Shown here in pieces: positions 33,913 through 42,957 of a stretch of 64,000 nt of DNA (positions within the stretch are counted from its first letter, which is position 1; every line of letters starts with the position of its first letter). A model generated the notes under the pieces. That model had not been told where the DNA came from and made no database searches. It was given only the letters and a program-made list of their open reading frames with translations. The position numbers were made by a program, and so were the translations under genes. Source of the DNA: Streptomyces malaysiense (GTDB lineage Bacteria > Actinomycetota > Actinomycetes > Streptomycetales > Streptomycetaceae); the NCBI RefSeq assembly GCF_000980885.2, contig NZ_LBDA02000003.1, forward strand, positions 62,001 to 126,000, written 5' to 3'.

Positions 33913-35115
33913 GTGGAAGTGACTCTGCTCGGTACCGGTGCCCCCGCCGGCCTGCCCCGCCCCGACTGCCCCTGTGCCGCCTGCGCGACGGCGCTGGGTC
34001 CCGACGCGCGGGCGGCCACCGCGCTGCTGGTGGACGGCGCGCTGCTGCTCGACCTCACCCCGGGCGCGGCCTTCGCGGCGGCGCGGGCCGGGCACTCGCT
34101 GGGCGGGGTGCGCCAGGTGCTGCTCTCCCACCCGCACGACGGCCCTCCGGTGGAGGTGCCGGCCGGGCTGCCGCATCCGGTACGGGTGCCGGACGGGCGG
34201 GAGCTGACGCTGCTGACGGGGCATCGGGTGCGGGCGGTGGCGATGGACGCGGGCGGCACCGGGTACGCGGTGACCGGTCCGGACGGTCAGCGGCTGCTGT
34301 ACCTGCCGCCGGGCGGGGCGCCGGCGGGGCTGGAGACGGCGGCGGCACAGTCGTACGACATGGTCCTCGCGGACGTCGTCGGCCGGCCCGACGCGCTGGC
34401 CCGGCTGCGGGCGGTCGGTTCGACGGGGCCGACCACGGATGTGCTCGCGGTCCATCTCGGCCACGATGTGCCGCCCGGCGGCGAGTTGCGGCGACGGCTG
34501 GCCGCGGCGGGGGCGCGGGTGGTGCCCGACGGTACGACGCTGGTGGTCGGCGCGTACGAGGACGTGCCCGACGTGCCGCGGCGCACGCTGGTGCTCGGCG
34601 GGGCGCGCTCGGGCAAGTCGGTCGAGGCGGAGCGGCGGTTGGAGTCCTTCCCCGACGTGCTGTACGTGGCGACCGGTGGGACGCGGGGCGGGGACACGGA
34701 GTGGGCGGCGCGGGTGGCGGCGCACCGGGAGCGGCGGCCGGGGTCGTGGCGCACGGCCGAGACGACGGATCTGTTGCCGGTGCTCGCGCAGGACGGGCCG
34801 CCGGTGCTGATCGACTGCCTGTCGCTGTGGCTGACGGACGTGATGGACGAGGTGGGGGCGTGGGACGACGCGGAGTGGGCGGGCGGGGGCGAGAAGGCGT
34901 TGCGCCGGCGGGTGCGGGAGTTGACGGAGGCGGTGCGGTGCGCACGGCGGACTGTGGTGGCCGTGTCGAACGAGGTGGGCTCGGGGATCGTCCCCGCGAC
35001 GGCGTCCGGGCGGCGGTACCGGGACGAACTGGGCCGGCTGAACGCGGCGTTCGCGAACGAGTGCGAGCAGGTGCTGCTGATCGTGGCGGGGCAGGCCGTG
35101 GTGCTGCGGGGGTGA
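33913..35115 (+). CDS. cobU: Adenosylcobinamide kinase/guanylyltransferase with N-terminal MBL-like domain
   Basis: 400 residues from GTG 33913. Residues 1-213 look like a metallo-beta-lactamase-fold domain of the PhnP type: VTLLGTGAPAGLPRPDC then C19, C21, C24 (a zinc site in PhnP) and SHPHDG at 72-77, where active enzymes have HxHxDH. The degenerate motif suggests that hydrolase activity is lost or altered. Residues 225-400 are a complete CobU: P-loop GGARSGKS (229-236), ATGGTRGGD, SNEVGSGIVP and AGQAVVLRG. CobU phosphorylates adenosylcobinamide and attaches GMP. Together with cobT and cobS it forms the nucleotide-loop pathway of B12. Confidence 0.9.
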   Translation: MEVTLLGTGAPAGLPRPDCPCAACATALGPDARAATALLVDGALLLDLTPGAAFAAARAGHSLGGVRQVLLSHPHDGPPVEVPAGLPHPVRVPDGRELTLLTGHRVRAVAMDAGGTGYAVTGPDGQRLLYLPPGGAPAGLETAAAQSYDMVLADVVGRPDALARLRAVGSTGPTTDVLAVHLGHDVPPGGELRRRLAAAGARVVPDGTTLVVGAYEDVPDVPRRTLVLGGARSGKSVEAERRLESFPDVLYVATGGTRGGDTEWAARVAAHRERRPGSWRTAETTDLLPVLAQDGPPVLIDCLSLWLTDVMDEVGAWDDAEWAGGGEKALRRRVRELTEAVRCARRTVVAVSNEVGSGIVPATASGRRYRDELGRLNAAFANECEQVLLIVAGQAVVLRG

Positions 35116-35124
35116 GGGCCGAGC

Positions 35125-35155
35125 GCCCCGCCCGGCGCGGGCGCGCGGGCGGGGC
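35125..35155. terminator. Convergent hairpin terminator
   Basis: GCCCCGCCCG pairs with CGGGCGGGGC over an 11-nt loop, between cobU (plus) and the methyltransferase (minus). Confidence 0.75.
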
Positions 35156-35178
35156 CACGGGCCGCGGCGGAGCCGGGG

Positions 35179-35688
35179 TCAGGCGGTCTTGCGGGCCACG
35201 AACCGGTGGTCGTGGAGGAGCGGGATCCGGCGGAGGCCGGACAGGACGGCGCAGCCGGGGATCTCCGCGTCGGCGGGCGTCCAGCCGGCGCCCAGGACGA
35301 TGTGGCCGCCGGGGCGCAGCACGGTGAGCGCGCAGTGGAGTTCGGCCGGGTCGGCCGGCGGGCCGAAGACGCTCACCACGTCGTAGCGGGCGCGGAGCCG
35401 GGGCGCCACGTCGGCCAGGTGGCCCCGGTACGCCTCCTCCACCCGGCCCCGCGCCAGCGCGTGCTCCACGCGGCCGGTCGGGTCGACGCCGTCGAAGCTC
35501 GTGTAGGGGAAGAAGCGCTTCGCCGCCTCCGGGAAATGGCCGTACCCCGTGCCCACGTCCAGCCAGCTCTCCGGTTCGGGCAGTGCCGACAGCGCGCGGG
35601 CGGTGAGGCGGTGCCGGATCCGGGCCCAGTGGTGGGCGTAGAAGCTTCGTCGGAGGAGGGGCTCCGGTGTGCGGGGCGAGGTCGGCAT
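35179..35688 (-). CDS. Small class I methyltransferase
   Basis: 169 residues from ATG 35688, preceded by AGGGAG (an upstream ATG at 35712 has no ribosome site). SAM loop SWLDVGTGYGHFPEAAKRFFP and GVDPTGRVE are clear; later motifs are short, so the protein is a minimal Rossmann methyltransferase. The TSFDGVDPTGRVEHA arrangement is like small-molecule methyltransferases. The substrate is unknown. It is divergent from cobT. Confidence 0.8.
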   Translation of the reverse strand: MPTSPRTPEPLLRRSFYAHHWARIRHRLTARALSALPEPESWLDVGTGYGHFPEAAKRFFPYTSFDGVDPTGRVEHALARGRVEEAYRGHLADVAPRLRARYDVVSVFGPPADPAELHCALTVLRPGGHIVLGAGWTPADAEIPGCAVLSGLRRIPLLHDHRFVARKTA

Positions 35689-35758
35689 GGACGGCGGCTC
35701 CCTGTGCGACATTTCGCTGCAAAACGGAACGTATGGGATGCCGATCCCGGGTGCAATG

Positions 35759-35784
35759 ACATCGCCCGGCCGTGGTGGCGATGT
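35759..35784. promoter_or_regulatory. Inverted repeat in the cobT / methyltransferase divergent promoter
   Basis: ACATCGCC and GGCGATGT form a perfect 8-bp repeat with a 10-bp spacer. A TACTGT box (35812-35817) 7 bp before the cobT ATG suggests a leaderless cobT transcript. No cobalamin riboswitch is seen. Confidence 0.4.
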
Positions 35785-35824
35785 GGCGCGGAACCGTTCG
35801 CCCGCTGGCGGTACTGTTCGGCGA

Positions 35825-36931
35825 ATGAGCAGGATTGATCTGGACGACTTCACCGATCTGATCGAGCGCCCGGACGCGGGCGTGCGCCGTGACGCCGAGA
35901 CCCGGCGGGAGCGCCAGATCGTGCCTCCCGGGGCGCTGGGGCGCCTGGACGAGCTGGGCGAGTGGCTGGCCGCCGCGCAGAGCGCCGTACCGGTGCGGAC
36001 CGTCGAACGGCCGCGGCTGATCCTCTTCGCCGGCGACCACGGCGTCGCCCGGCTGGACGTCTCGAAGCGGCCCGCCGGCGGCGCGCGGGAACTGGTGCGG
36101 GACGCGCTGGAGGGCACGAGCCCCGCCGCGGTGCTGGCGCGCCGGCTCCAGGTGCCGGTCCGGGTCGTGGACATGGCCCTGGACTGCGATCCGGCCGACC
36201 TCCCCGAGGACGTCGGGCGGCACCGGGTGCGGCGCGGCAGCGGCCGTATCGACATCGAGGACGCGCTCACCGAGGAGGAGGCGGACGCCGCCCTGCGGGC
36301 CGGCATCGCCGTGGCCGACGAGGAGGCCGACTCCGGTACGGACCTGGTGGTGCTCGGCGACATCAGCGTGGGCGGCACCACCGCGGCCGCGGTGCTGATC
36401 GCGGCGCTGTGCGGGACCGACGCGTCGGTGGTGACCGGGCGGGGCGGCGTCGCGATCGACGACCTCACCTGGATGCGCAAGTGCGCGGCGATCCGGGACG
36501 CGCTGCGGCGGGCGCGGCCGGTGCTCGGCGACCAGGCGCAACTGCTGGCCGCGGTCGGCGGGGCGGACCTCGCGGCGATGACCGGGTTCCTGCTCCAGTG
36601 CGCGGTGCGCAAGCTGCCGGTGATCCTGGACGGCGTGGTGAGCGCGGCGTGCGCGCTGGTGGCGCAGCGGGTCGCGTTCCGGGCGCCGGACTGGTGGCTG
36701 GCGGCGCACGACAGCGGCGAGCCAGGGCAGGCGAAGGCGCTGGACCGGATGGCCCTGGAGCCGCTGCTCCAGCAGGGCGTGCGGGTCGGCGAGGGCATGG
36801 GCGCGCTGCTGGCGCTCCCGCTGGTGCGGGCCGCGGCGGCACTGGCCGCGGAGATGCCGGAGCGGCCGGAGCCCGGCCAGGAGACGGAGGCCGCCGCGGC
36901 CGCCGCGGAGCCGGAGGCCGAGGAGGCGTAG
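35825..36931 (+). CDS. cobT: Nicotinate-nucleotide-dimethylbenzimidazole phosphoribosyltransferase
   Basis: 368 residues from ATG 35825. Motifs: LILFAGDHGVARLDVSKRP, GDISVGGTTAAAVL, LDGVVSAACALVA, and the end motif EPLLQQGVRVGEGMGA with the catalytic Glu. It makes alpha-ribazole phosphate for the lower ligand of cobalamin. An acidic Ala/Glu tail (about 25 residues) is added at the C-terminus. Confidence 0.96.
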   Translation: MSRIDLDDFTDLIERPDAGVRRDAETRRERQIVPPGALGRLDELGEWLAAAQSAVPVRTVERPRLILFAGDHGVARLDVSKRPAGGARELVRDALEGTSPAAVLARRLQVPVRVVDMALDCDPADLPEDVGRHRVRRGSGRIDIEDALTEEEADAALRAGIAVADEEADSGTDLVVLGDISVGGTTAAAVLIAALCGTDASVVTGRGGVAIDDLTWMRKCAAIRDALRRARPVLGDQAQLLAAVGGADLAAMTGFLLQCAVRKLPVILDGVVSAACALVAQRVAFRAPDWWLAAHDSGEPGQAKALDRMALEPLLQQGVRVGEGMGALLALPLVRAAAALAAEMPERPEPGQETEAAAAAAEPEAEEA

Positions 36932-37008
36932 CCGGACGACGGGAAACAGCCGGCCCCTAGAGGCGATAAGTGCCGTTCGCTCAGGCAACCCCCATATGAT
37001 CCATCACC

Positions 37009-38823
37009 ATGGGAGATGCCCGAATTGCCGCCCCGCCGCGCGTCGGGACGGAGCGGTCGGTCGAAGCGGAGCGGTCGCACGGGGCCGGACGGCGGTCGGG
37101 CGGGGTGTCACCCCGGGCCGCCGCCTTCGCGGTCTGGTACCTGCGGGTCGTCGCGTTCATCAACTTCCTCACCGCGGTGTGGGTCTCGCTGTACCAGGAC
37201 GTGCGTCGGCACAACCAGGACGACTTCTTCACGCCGTACCTGCTGACCGCCGGCTTCGCCTCCGGCGTGTTCACCGCGTTCCTGGCGATCACGATGCGGC
37301 GCCGCAAGCGCGCGGCGTGGATCCTCAACCTCGTGCTCAGCGGCGTCTTCCTCGCGCTGTTCGCGTTCGCCATGGCGTTCCCGGAGATCCACCGGTACGC
37401 GCAGAACTGGGTGTCGCTGGCGCTGACGGCCGCGTTCGTCGGGGCGCTGCTGATGGGGCGGCGGGAGTTCTACGCGAAGGGCGACCGCGCGAACCCCCGG
37501 CTGGCGGCCACCGTCGCCGTCGGCGGCGGCCTGGCCGCCGGCCTGCTGGCCGGGCTGCTGGTGACGGTCACCAACCAGGCGCCGGACGCGGCCCGTTCGA
37601 CGTTCTGGGAGCGCTGGCACTACGGCACCCTGCGCCTGGTCTCGGTCTCCGCCGACGAGCGCCACTTCCCCGGCATCGCCCCGCCCAACTGGGCCAACGT
37701 CGTCATCAACGTGCTCAGTACGGCCCTGGTCCTCGCCGTGCTCTACGCGGCCTTCCGCTCCCGGCGCGCCGTCGACCCGCTCACCGCGGACGACGAGAGG
37801 CGGCTGCGCGCGCTGCTGGAACGGCACGGCGAGCGTGACTCGCTCGGCTACTTCGCGCTGCGCCGGGAGAAGAGCGTGGTGTGGTCGCCGACCGGCAAGG
37901 CGGCCGTCGCCTACCGCGTGATCGGCGGGGTGAGCCTCGCCTCCGGGGACCCGCTCGGCGACCCCGAGGCGTGGCCGGGCGCGATCGCGCCGTGGCTTGA
38001 CGAGGCGCGGGCGCACGGCTGGATCCCGGCGGTGATGGGGGCCGGCGAGGAGGCGGGCACCGTCTACCGCCGGCACGGCCTGGACGCCCTGGAACTCGGT
38101 GACGAGGCGCTCGTGGAGGTCGCCGACTTCACCCTGGAGGGGCGGGCGATGCGCACCGTGCGACAGGCGTACAACCGGGTGCGGCGGGCCGGCTACGAGG
38201 TGCGCGTGCGCCGTCACGAGGACATCCCGGCGGCCGAGATGGCGCTGCTGGTCGAGCGCGCGGACGACTGGCGGGACGGGGCGACCGAGCGCGGGTTCAG
38301 CATGGCACTGGGGCGGCTCGGGGATCCGGCGGACGGCCGGTGCGTGATGCTGGAGTGCACGGACGCCGGGGGCCGGCCGCGCGCGCTGCTGTCCTTCGTG
38401 CCGTGGGGCCCGGGTGGGCTGTCGCTGGATCTGATGCGCCGCGACCGCGCCTGTGAGAACGGGCTGGTGGAGTTCATGGTCATCGAACTGCTGCGGCGCG
38501 CCGGGGAGATCGGTGTCACACAGGTCTCACTGAACTTCGCGATGTTCCGCTCGGTCTTCGAGCGTGGCGCACGGCTCGGTGCCGGGCCGGTGCTGCGGCT
38601 GTGGCGCTCGCTGCTCAGCTTCTTCTCCCGCTGGTGGCAGATCGAGTCGCTGTACCGCGCCAACGCCAAGTACCGGCCCATCTGGGAGCCGCGGTTCCTG
38701 CTCTTCGAGAAGAGCGCGGACCTGCCGCGCATCGGCCTCGCCTCGGCCCGCGCGGAGGGCTTCCTGGAGGCGCCGGGGCTGCCCAAGTGGCTGCACCGGG
38801 GACGACTCGGGGCGCGCCGATGA
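37009..38823 (+). CDS. Phosphatidylglycerol lysyltransferase-like (MprF C-terminal domain) membrane protein
   Basis: 604 residues from ATG 37009. Six or seven membrane helices (about residues 40-250) precede a soluble DUF2156 domain (about 260-590) of the MprF/LysX type, with GGVSLASGDPLGDPEAW and PWGPGGLSLDLMRRDR as recognisable blocks. Family knowledge: this domain transfers an aminoacyl group from tRNA to phosphatidylglycerol, reducing the negative surface charge. Here there is no LysRS domain fused. Lys versus another amino acid cannot be told. Confidence 0.85.
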   Translation: MGDARIAAPPRVGTERSVEAERSHGAGRRSGGVSPRAAAFAVWYLRVVAFINFLTAVWVSLYQDVRRHNQDDFFTPYLLTAGFASGVFTAFLAITMRRRKRAAWILNLVLSGVFLALFAFAMAFPEIHRYAQNWVSLALTAAFVGALLMGRREFYAKGDRANPRLAATVAVGGGLAAGLLAGLLVTVTNQAPDAARSTFWERWHYGTLRLVSVSADERHFPGIAPPNWANVVINVLSTALVLAVLYAAFRSRRAVDPLTADDERRLRALLERHGERDSLGYFALRREKSVVWSPTGKAAVAYRVIGGVSLASGDPLGDPEAWPGAIAPWLDEARAHGWIPAVMGAGEEAGTVYRRHGLDALELGDEALVEVADFTLEGRAMRTVRQAYNRVRRAGYEVRVRRHEDIPAAEMALLVERADDWRDGATERGFSMALGRLGDPADGRCVMLECTDAGGRPRALLSFVPWGPGGLSLDLMRRDRACENGLVEFMVIELLRRAGEIGVTQVSLNFAMFRSVFERGARLGAGPVLRLWRSLLSFFSRWWQIESLYRANAKYRPIWEPRFLLFEKSADLPRIGLASARAEGFLEAPGLPKWLHRGRLGARR

Positions 38824-38847
38824 CCGAACCGGGGTAGGGGTTTTCGC

Positions 38848-39588
38848 ATGGGATCGCTCGTCCGCTGGGCCCGCGCCGAGTGGGGACCGCTGTACGGCAC
38901 CGTGCGCGGGCCCCTGCTCGGGCCGCGGCCGTGGGCGATGCCGGTGACCGCGATGCCGATGACCGCCGTGGCGGTGTCCCTGACCGCGCTGCTCCAGTTC
39001 GCGCAGAACCGGCCGTGGGGCTTCCGGCTGGTACAGAGCCTCGGCGCGGTCCGGGCCGAGGACCCCCTGTGGCTGAGCCTGCTGCGCACCCCCCTGTCGC
39101 TGTTCGTGCCCGCCCTCGACCTGCCGGTGTGGGGGGCGCTGGCGCAGATCCTGCTCGTGTTCGGGATCGCCGAGCTGTGCCTGGGCTGGCGGCGCACGCT
39201 CGGCATCGCGTATCTCGCCACGCTCGCCGGAACGCTGTACGCGCGCCTCGGCATCACCCTCGGCGCGCACGTCCCCTTCGGGCTGCCGTGGACGGACGCG
39301 CAGGTGGTGGACACCGGGCCGTCGGCCGCCGTGGTGGGCCTCGCGGTGTTCGTGGCCTGGCGGCACGGCGCGTACGCCACGACGGGCGCGGTGACGGTGG
39401 CGATGGTCGCGGAGGTGCTGCTCAAGGAGAACCTGGCGGGCAAGGAGCACCTGGCCGCGCTGATGGCGGTGGGCTCGCTGTGCCTGGCGGTGGCGGTACG
39501 GCACCACCCCTGCCGCCCGCTTCAGCGGCCGCCGGGCAGCCGGGCCGGATCCGGGTCGGGGTCGGGCCTGCCGCCGATCCAGTCCTGA
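38848..39588 (+). CDS. Rhomboid-like membrane protein
   Basis: 246 residues from ATG 38848. About six helices; the segment TGPSAAVVGLAVFV resembles the rhomboid GxSx serine loop, but the second Gly is Ala and no clear His partner is visible. It matches the divergent rhomboid-like families annotated in streptomycetes. It may be a pseudoprotease. It ends inside the 3' end of the minus-strand gene 39522-40292 (67-bp convergent overlap). It follows the MprF-like gene by 24 bp and is probably co-transcribed. Confidence 0.75.
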   Translation: MGSLVRWARAEWGPLYGTVRGPLLGPRPWAMPVTAMPMTAVAVSLTALLQFAQNRPWGFRLVQSLGAVRAEDPLWLSLLRTPLSLFVPALDLPVWGALAQILLVFGIAELCLGWRRTLGIAYLATLAGTLYARLGITLGAHVPFGLPWTDAQVVDTGPSAAVVGLAVFVAWRHGAYATTGAVTVAMVAEVLLKENLAGKEHLAALMAVGSLCLAVAVRHHPCRPLQRPPGSRAGSGSGSGLPPIQS

Positions 39589-40292
39589 ACGGCCCGGCTG
39601 CGGGGGGTCCAGCAGCGGTCGTGTCGGTAGGCGCGCAGGGTGGCCCGCGCGCGGGCGCGGGGGCGGCGGACGTAGAAGCGGCGGGCCCAGAAGGAGTCGG
39701 GGCGGGCCAGGCGGAGCGCGCCGACCAGCGCGACCAGCGGCACGATCGCCCCGAACACCGCGGTGCGGGTCTTGCCCTTGCTCAGGGCGACCAGGGAGAG
39801 CATGAAGTTGGCGGCCGTGTTGGCGATGACCGTGCCGCGGTCGGTGAGTTCCTCCTGGGTCAGGTCGTTGACGCCGAACGGCGCGAACCCGGCGAGCAGC
39901 AGGCCCACCAGGGCGGCGGTGAGCACGACGGCCTCGACGCTCTTGCGGCCCTCCTCGGTCCAGTAGACGTCGTGCAGGTGCAGGATCAGCGCGAACTCGT
40001 CCAGGACCAGGCCCGCGCCGATCCCGAACACCACGGCGGCCAGCGCCCCGCCGGCGCCGTGCCGGTCGCTGGCGATCGCGCCGAAGCCGCCGACGACGGT
40101 GAGCACGACCCCGGGGACGACATGGTGGATGTGCAGCCCGCCCGCGTTGACGTTGCGGAACGGGCCCCTGCCGGCCCGGATCAGACGGGTGATCACCCGG
40201 GTGACGGCGAACGTCAGCACGAAGGCGCTGAGGGCGAGCAGCAGCGGAAGCTTGCCCGGTTCGATGATGTTCCGCATCCACCAGTGCCCCAT
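39522..40292 (-). CDS. Integral membrane protein of unknown function
   Basis: 256 residues from ATG 40292. Seven or so helices; GLHIHHVVPG and LILHLHDVYW give His-rich, possibly metal-binding, membrane-surface motifs. The C-terminus is basic and then Asp/Pro-repetitive (RPDPDPDPARLPGGR) where it overlaps the convergent gene. A TAAAGT box 6 bp before the ATG fits a leaderless transcript. I do not recognise the function. Confidence 0.78.
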   Translation of the reverse strand: MGHWWMRNIIEPGKLPLLLALSAFVLTFAVTRVITRLIRAGRGPFRNVNAGGLHIHHVVPGVVLTVVGGFGAIASDRHGAGGALAAVVFGIGAGLVLDEFALILHLHDVYWTEEGRKSVEAVVLTAALVGLLLAGFAPFGVNDLTQEELTDRGTVIANTAANFMLSLVALSKGKTRTAVFGAIVPLVALVGALRLARPDSFWARRFYVRRPRARARATLRAYRHDRCWTPRSRAVQDWIGGRPDPDPDPARLPGGR

Positions 40293-40356
40293 GTGCGCAC
40301 TTTATCCCCGGAGCCCGGCCCACGGCGGCCCCGAGGCCGCCGGGTAACCTGCGCCG

Positions 40357-41142
40357 ATGCGCACGTCCTCGCCCCTCGACGGTCTCCGGTTCGCCTTCGG
40401 CACGCTCACCGTGCTGCCCGTCCGGGTGCACCGCTGGGACCGCGGGGCCGCGCGCGGGGGCATGCTGGCCGCCGTCCTGGTGGGCCTGGTCGCCGGCGCC
40501 CTCTCGGTGGCCCTCGCGCTGCTCCTGCTCCTCCTGGGCGCGGGCCCGCCGCTCGCCGCCGTCGGCTCGGTCGCCGTACCCGCCGTCCTCACCCGCGGGC
40601 TGCACCTGGACGGGCTCGCCGACACCGCCGACGGGCTGGGCAGCGGCAAGCCGGCCGAGGAGGCGCTGCGCATCATGAAGCGTTCGGACATCGGCCCGTT
40701 CGGGGTCCTCACCCTCGTGCTGACGCTGCTGGCCCAGGCGGCCGTGCTGGCACAGTCGTACGACGACTCGTGGGCGCGCGGCGCGGCGGCGGCGGTGACC
40801 TCCGCGGTGACCGCCCGGCTCGCGCTCACCCTGGCCGCCCGCGGCGGGGTGCCGGCCGCGCGGCCCGAGGGGCTCGGCGCGGCCGTCGCCGGGGTGGTGC
40901 CGGCGACGGGCGCGCTCGCGCTCACCGTGCTGTGCGCCGCCGGCGCGGCCGCCTGGGGCGCCGCGTTCGGCCCGTACGGCGCCCTGCGCGCCGCGGCCGC
41001 CGTGCTGTTCGCGCTCGCCGTCGCCGAACTCCTGCTGCACCGCTGTGTGCGCCGCTTCGGCGGGGTGACCGGGGACGTGTTCGGCGCGCTCGCGGAGACG
41101 GCCGCGACGGCGTCCCTCGTGGTGCTGGCCTTCGGACCCTGA
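40357..41142 (+). CDS. cobS: Adenosylcobinamide-GDP ribazoletransferase (cobalamin synthase)
   Basis: 261 residues from ATG 40357. Polytopic membrane protein with the CobS signature LDGLADTADGLGSG and IMKRSDIGPFGVL. It joins adenosylcobinamide-GDP with alpha-ribazole to finish cobalamin. cobU, cobT and cobS are all within 8 kb but separated by other genes. The region after it (41143-41421, 279 bp) carries only the pepA promoter area. Confidence 0.95.
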   Translation: MRTSSPLDGLRFAFGTLTVLPVRVHRWDRGAARGGMLAAVLVGLVAGALSVALALLLLLLGAGPPLAAVGSVAVPAVLTRGLHLDGLADTADGLGSGKPAEEALRIMKRSDIGPFGVLTLVLTLLAQAAVLAQSYDDSWARGAAAAVTSAVTARLALTLAARGGVPAARPEGLGAAVAGVVPATGALALTVLCAAGAAAWGAAFGPYGALRAAAAVLFALAVAELLLHRCVRRFGGVTGDVFGALAETAATASLVVLAFGP

Positions 41143-41421
41143 CGGGGCGGCCGGCAACTCCTCCGTTCGAGGGGGTACTTGACGGCGAAAGGGAAGGTCA
41201 CGGGGCCTGCTCCGGCAGACGGTGGCGGCCGCCGCGCCACGTACGGGTGAACACCGCGGGCACGAGCGCGGGCGGGCACGCGCGTACCCTCGTCCCGGGT
41301 GTCCGCCTACGAGGCGGGGACCCCGGTTGCCACCTGCCCCCAGACCTGGACCTAGGGTCGGCTGTCGGGCCCGGTCGACCCACCCCAAGCAACTTCACAC
41401 CGGAAGCGAGAACTCACCACC

Positions 41422-42957
41422 GTGACTGCTCTGACTCTCAGCACCGCCGCGGCGCCCGGCCTGCGGGCCGACGCGATCGTGATCGGTGTCGCCAAGGGCG
41501 CCAAGGGACCCGTCGTCGCGCCGGGTGCCGAGGCCGTGGACAAGGCGTACGACGGCAGCCTGGCCGGCGTCCTGGAGACCCTCGGCGCCTCGGGTGCCGA
41601 GGGCGAGCTGACGAAGCTGCCCGCCCCCGCGGGCTTCAAGGCCCCGCTCGTGGTGGCGGTGGGCCTGGGCGCGGAGCCCGACGCCGAGACCGGTTTCGAC
41701 GCCGAGGCGCTGCGCCGGGCCGCGGGTACGGCGGCCCGGGCGCTCACCGGCGTCAAGAAGGCCGCGCTCGCGCTGCCCGTGGACGGCCCCGGCGCCCTGG
41801 AGGCGATCGGCGAGGGCGTGCTCCTCGGCGCGTACTCCTTCGACTCCTACAAGGAGAGCAACAGCAAGGCGAAGGGCGCCCGCGCGAAGAACGGCAAGGC
41901 CCCGCTGGGCGAGGCCGTGCTGCTCGGCGGCAAGCCGCGCGACGCCGCCCACAAGGGTGCCCTGGCCCGCGCCCTCGCGGTCGGCGAGGAGCTGAACCGC
42001 GCCCGCGACCTGGTCAACACCCCGCCGAACGACCTCACCCCCGCGAGCTTCGCGAGCATCGTGCAGGCCGCGGCCAAGGAGCACGGCCTCAAGGTGCAGG
42101 TGCTCGACGAGAAGGCGCTGACCAAGGGCGGCTACGGCGGCATCCTCGGCGTCGGCGGCGGTTCGGCGGCGGCCCCGCGCCTGGTCAAGCTGGCGTACAC
42201 GCACCCGAAGGCCGAGCGGAGCCTCGCCTTCGTCGGCAAGGGCATCACCTACGACTCGGGCGGCATCTCGCTGAAGCCGGCCGGTCACAACGAGACGATG
42301 AAGTGCGACATGGCGGGTGCCGCGGCGGTGTTCGCGGCCGTCGTCGCCGCGGCCCGGCTCGGCCTGGAGGCGAACGTCACCGGCTGGCTCGCGCTGGCCG
42401 AGAACATGCCGTCCGGCTCGGCGGTGCGCCCGGGTGACGTGCTGCGCATGTACAGCGGCAAGACGGTGGAGGTGCTCAACACCGACGCCGAGGGCCGGCT
42501 GGTCCTCGCCGACGCGCTGTGGGCCGCGTCGCAGGAGGAGCCGGACGCGATCGTGGACGTCGCGACGCTGACCGGCGCGATGATGGTGGCACTGGGCAGC
42601 CGGACGCTGGGTGTCATCGCCAACGACGACGCCTTCCGCACCGCGGTGTACGAGGCGGCGGAGGAGACCGGCGAGCCGGCGTGGCCGATGCCGATGCCGG
42701 AGCACCTGACCAAGGGCCTGGAGTCCCAGGTCGCCGACATGACCAACGTCGGCGAGCGCTGGGGCGGCGGCCTGCTGGCCGGCCTCTTCCTGCGCGAGTT
42801 CGTGGGCGACGGCATCGCCTGGGCGCACCTCGACATCGCCGGCCCGGCCTTCAACGAGGGCGCGCCCTTCGGGTACACGCCGAAGGGCGGCACCGGCACG
42901 GCCGTGCGTACGCTGGTCCGGCTCGTGGAGCTGACCGCCGAGGGCGAGCTGGGCTGA
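41422..42957 (+). CDS. pepA: Leucyl aminopeptidase (M17)
   Basis: 511 residues from GTG 41422. The C-terminal catalytic domain carries KGITYDSGGISLKPAG, MKCDMAGAAAV and NTDAEGRLVLADAL, which hold the two metal ions and the catalytic Arg. It releases N-terminal residues from peptides in the cytoplasm. Its neighbourhood (before lpd and E2) matches the conserved actinobacterial order. Confidence 0.96.
   Translation: MTALTLSTAAAPGLRADAIVIGVAKGAKGPVVAPGAEAVDKAYDGSLAGVLETLGASGAEGELTKLPAPAGFKAPLVVAVGLGAEPDAETGFDAEALRRAAGTAARALTGVKKAALALPVDGPGALEAIGEGVLLGAYSFDSYKESNSKAKGARAKNGKAPLGEAVLLGGKPRDAAHKGALARALAVGEELNRARDLVNTPPNDLTPASFASIVQAAAKEHGLKVQVLDEKALTKGGYGGILGVGGGSAAAPRLVKLAYTHPKAERSLAFVGKGITYDSGGISLKPAGHNETMKCDMAGAAAVFAAVVAAARLGLEANVTGWLALAENMPSGSAVRPGDVLRMYSGKTVEVLNTDAEGRLVLADALWAASQEEPDAIVDVATLTGAMMVALGSRTLGVIANDDAFRTAVYEAAEETGEPAWPMPMPEHLTKGLESQVADMTNVGERWGGGLLAGLFLREFVGDGIAWAHLDIAGPAFNEGAPFGYTPKGGTGTAVRTLVRLVELTAEGELG

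Noticed and set aside
35689..35824. Cobalamin riboswitch near cobT/cobU
   Set aside because: No B12-box sequence (GCCACTG-type) could be found in the leaders of cobU, cobT or cobS.
34055..36988. Long minus-strand frame of 977 codons over cobU and cobT
   Set aside because: Opposite a well-supported pair of genes; composition is that of an antisense shadow.
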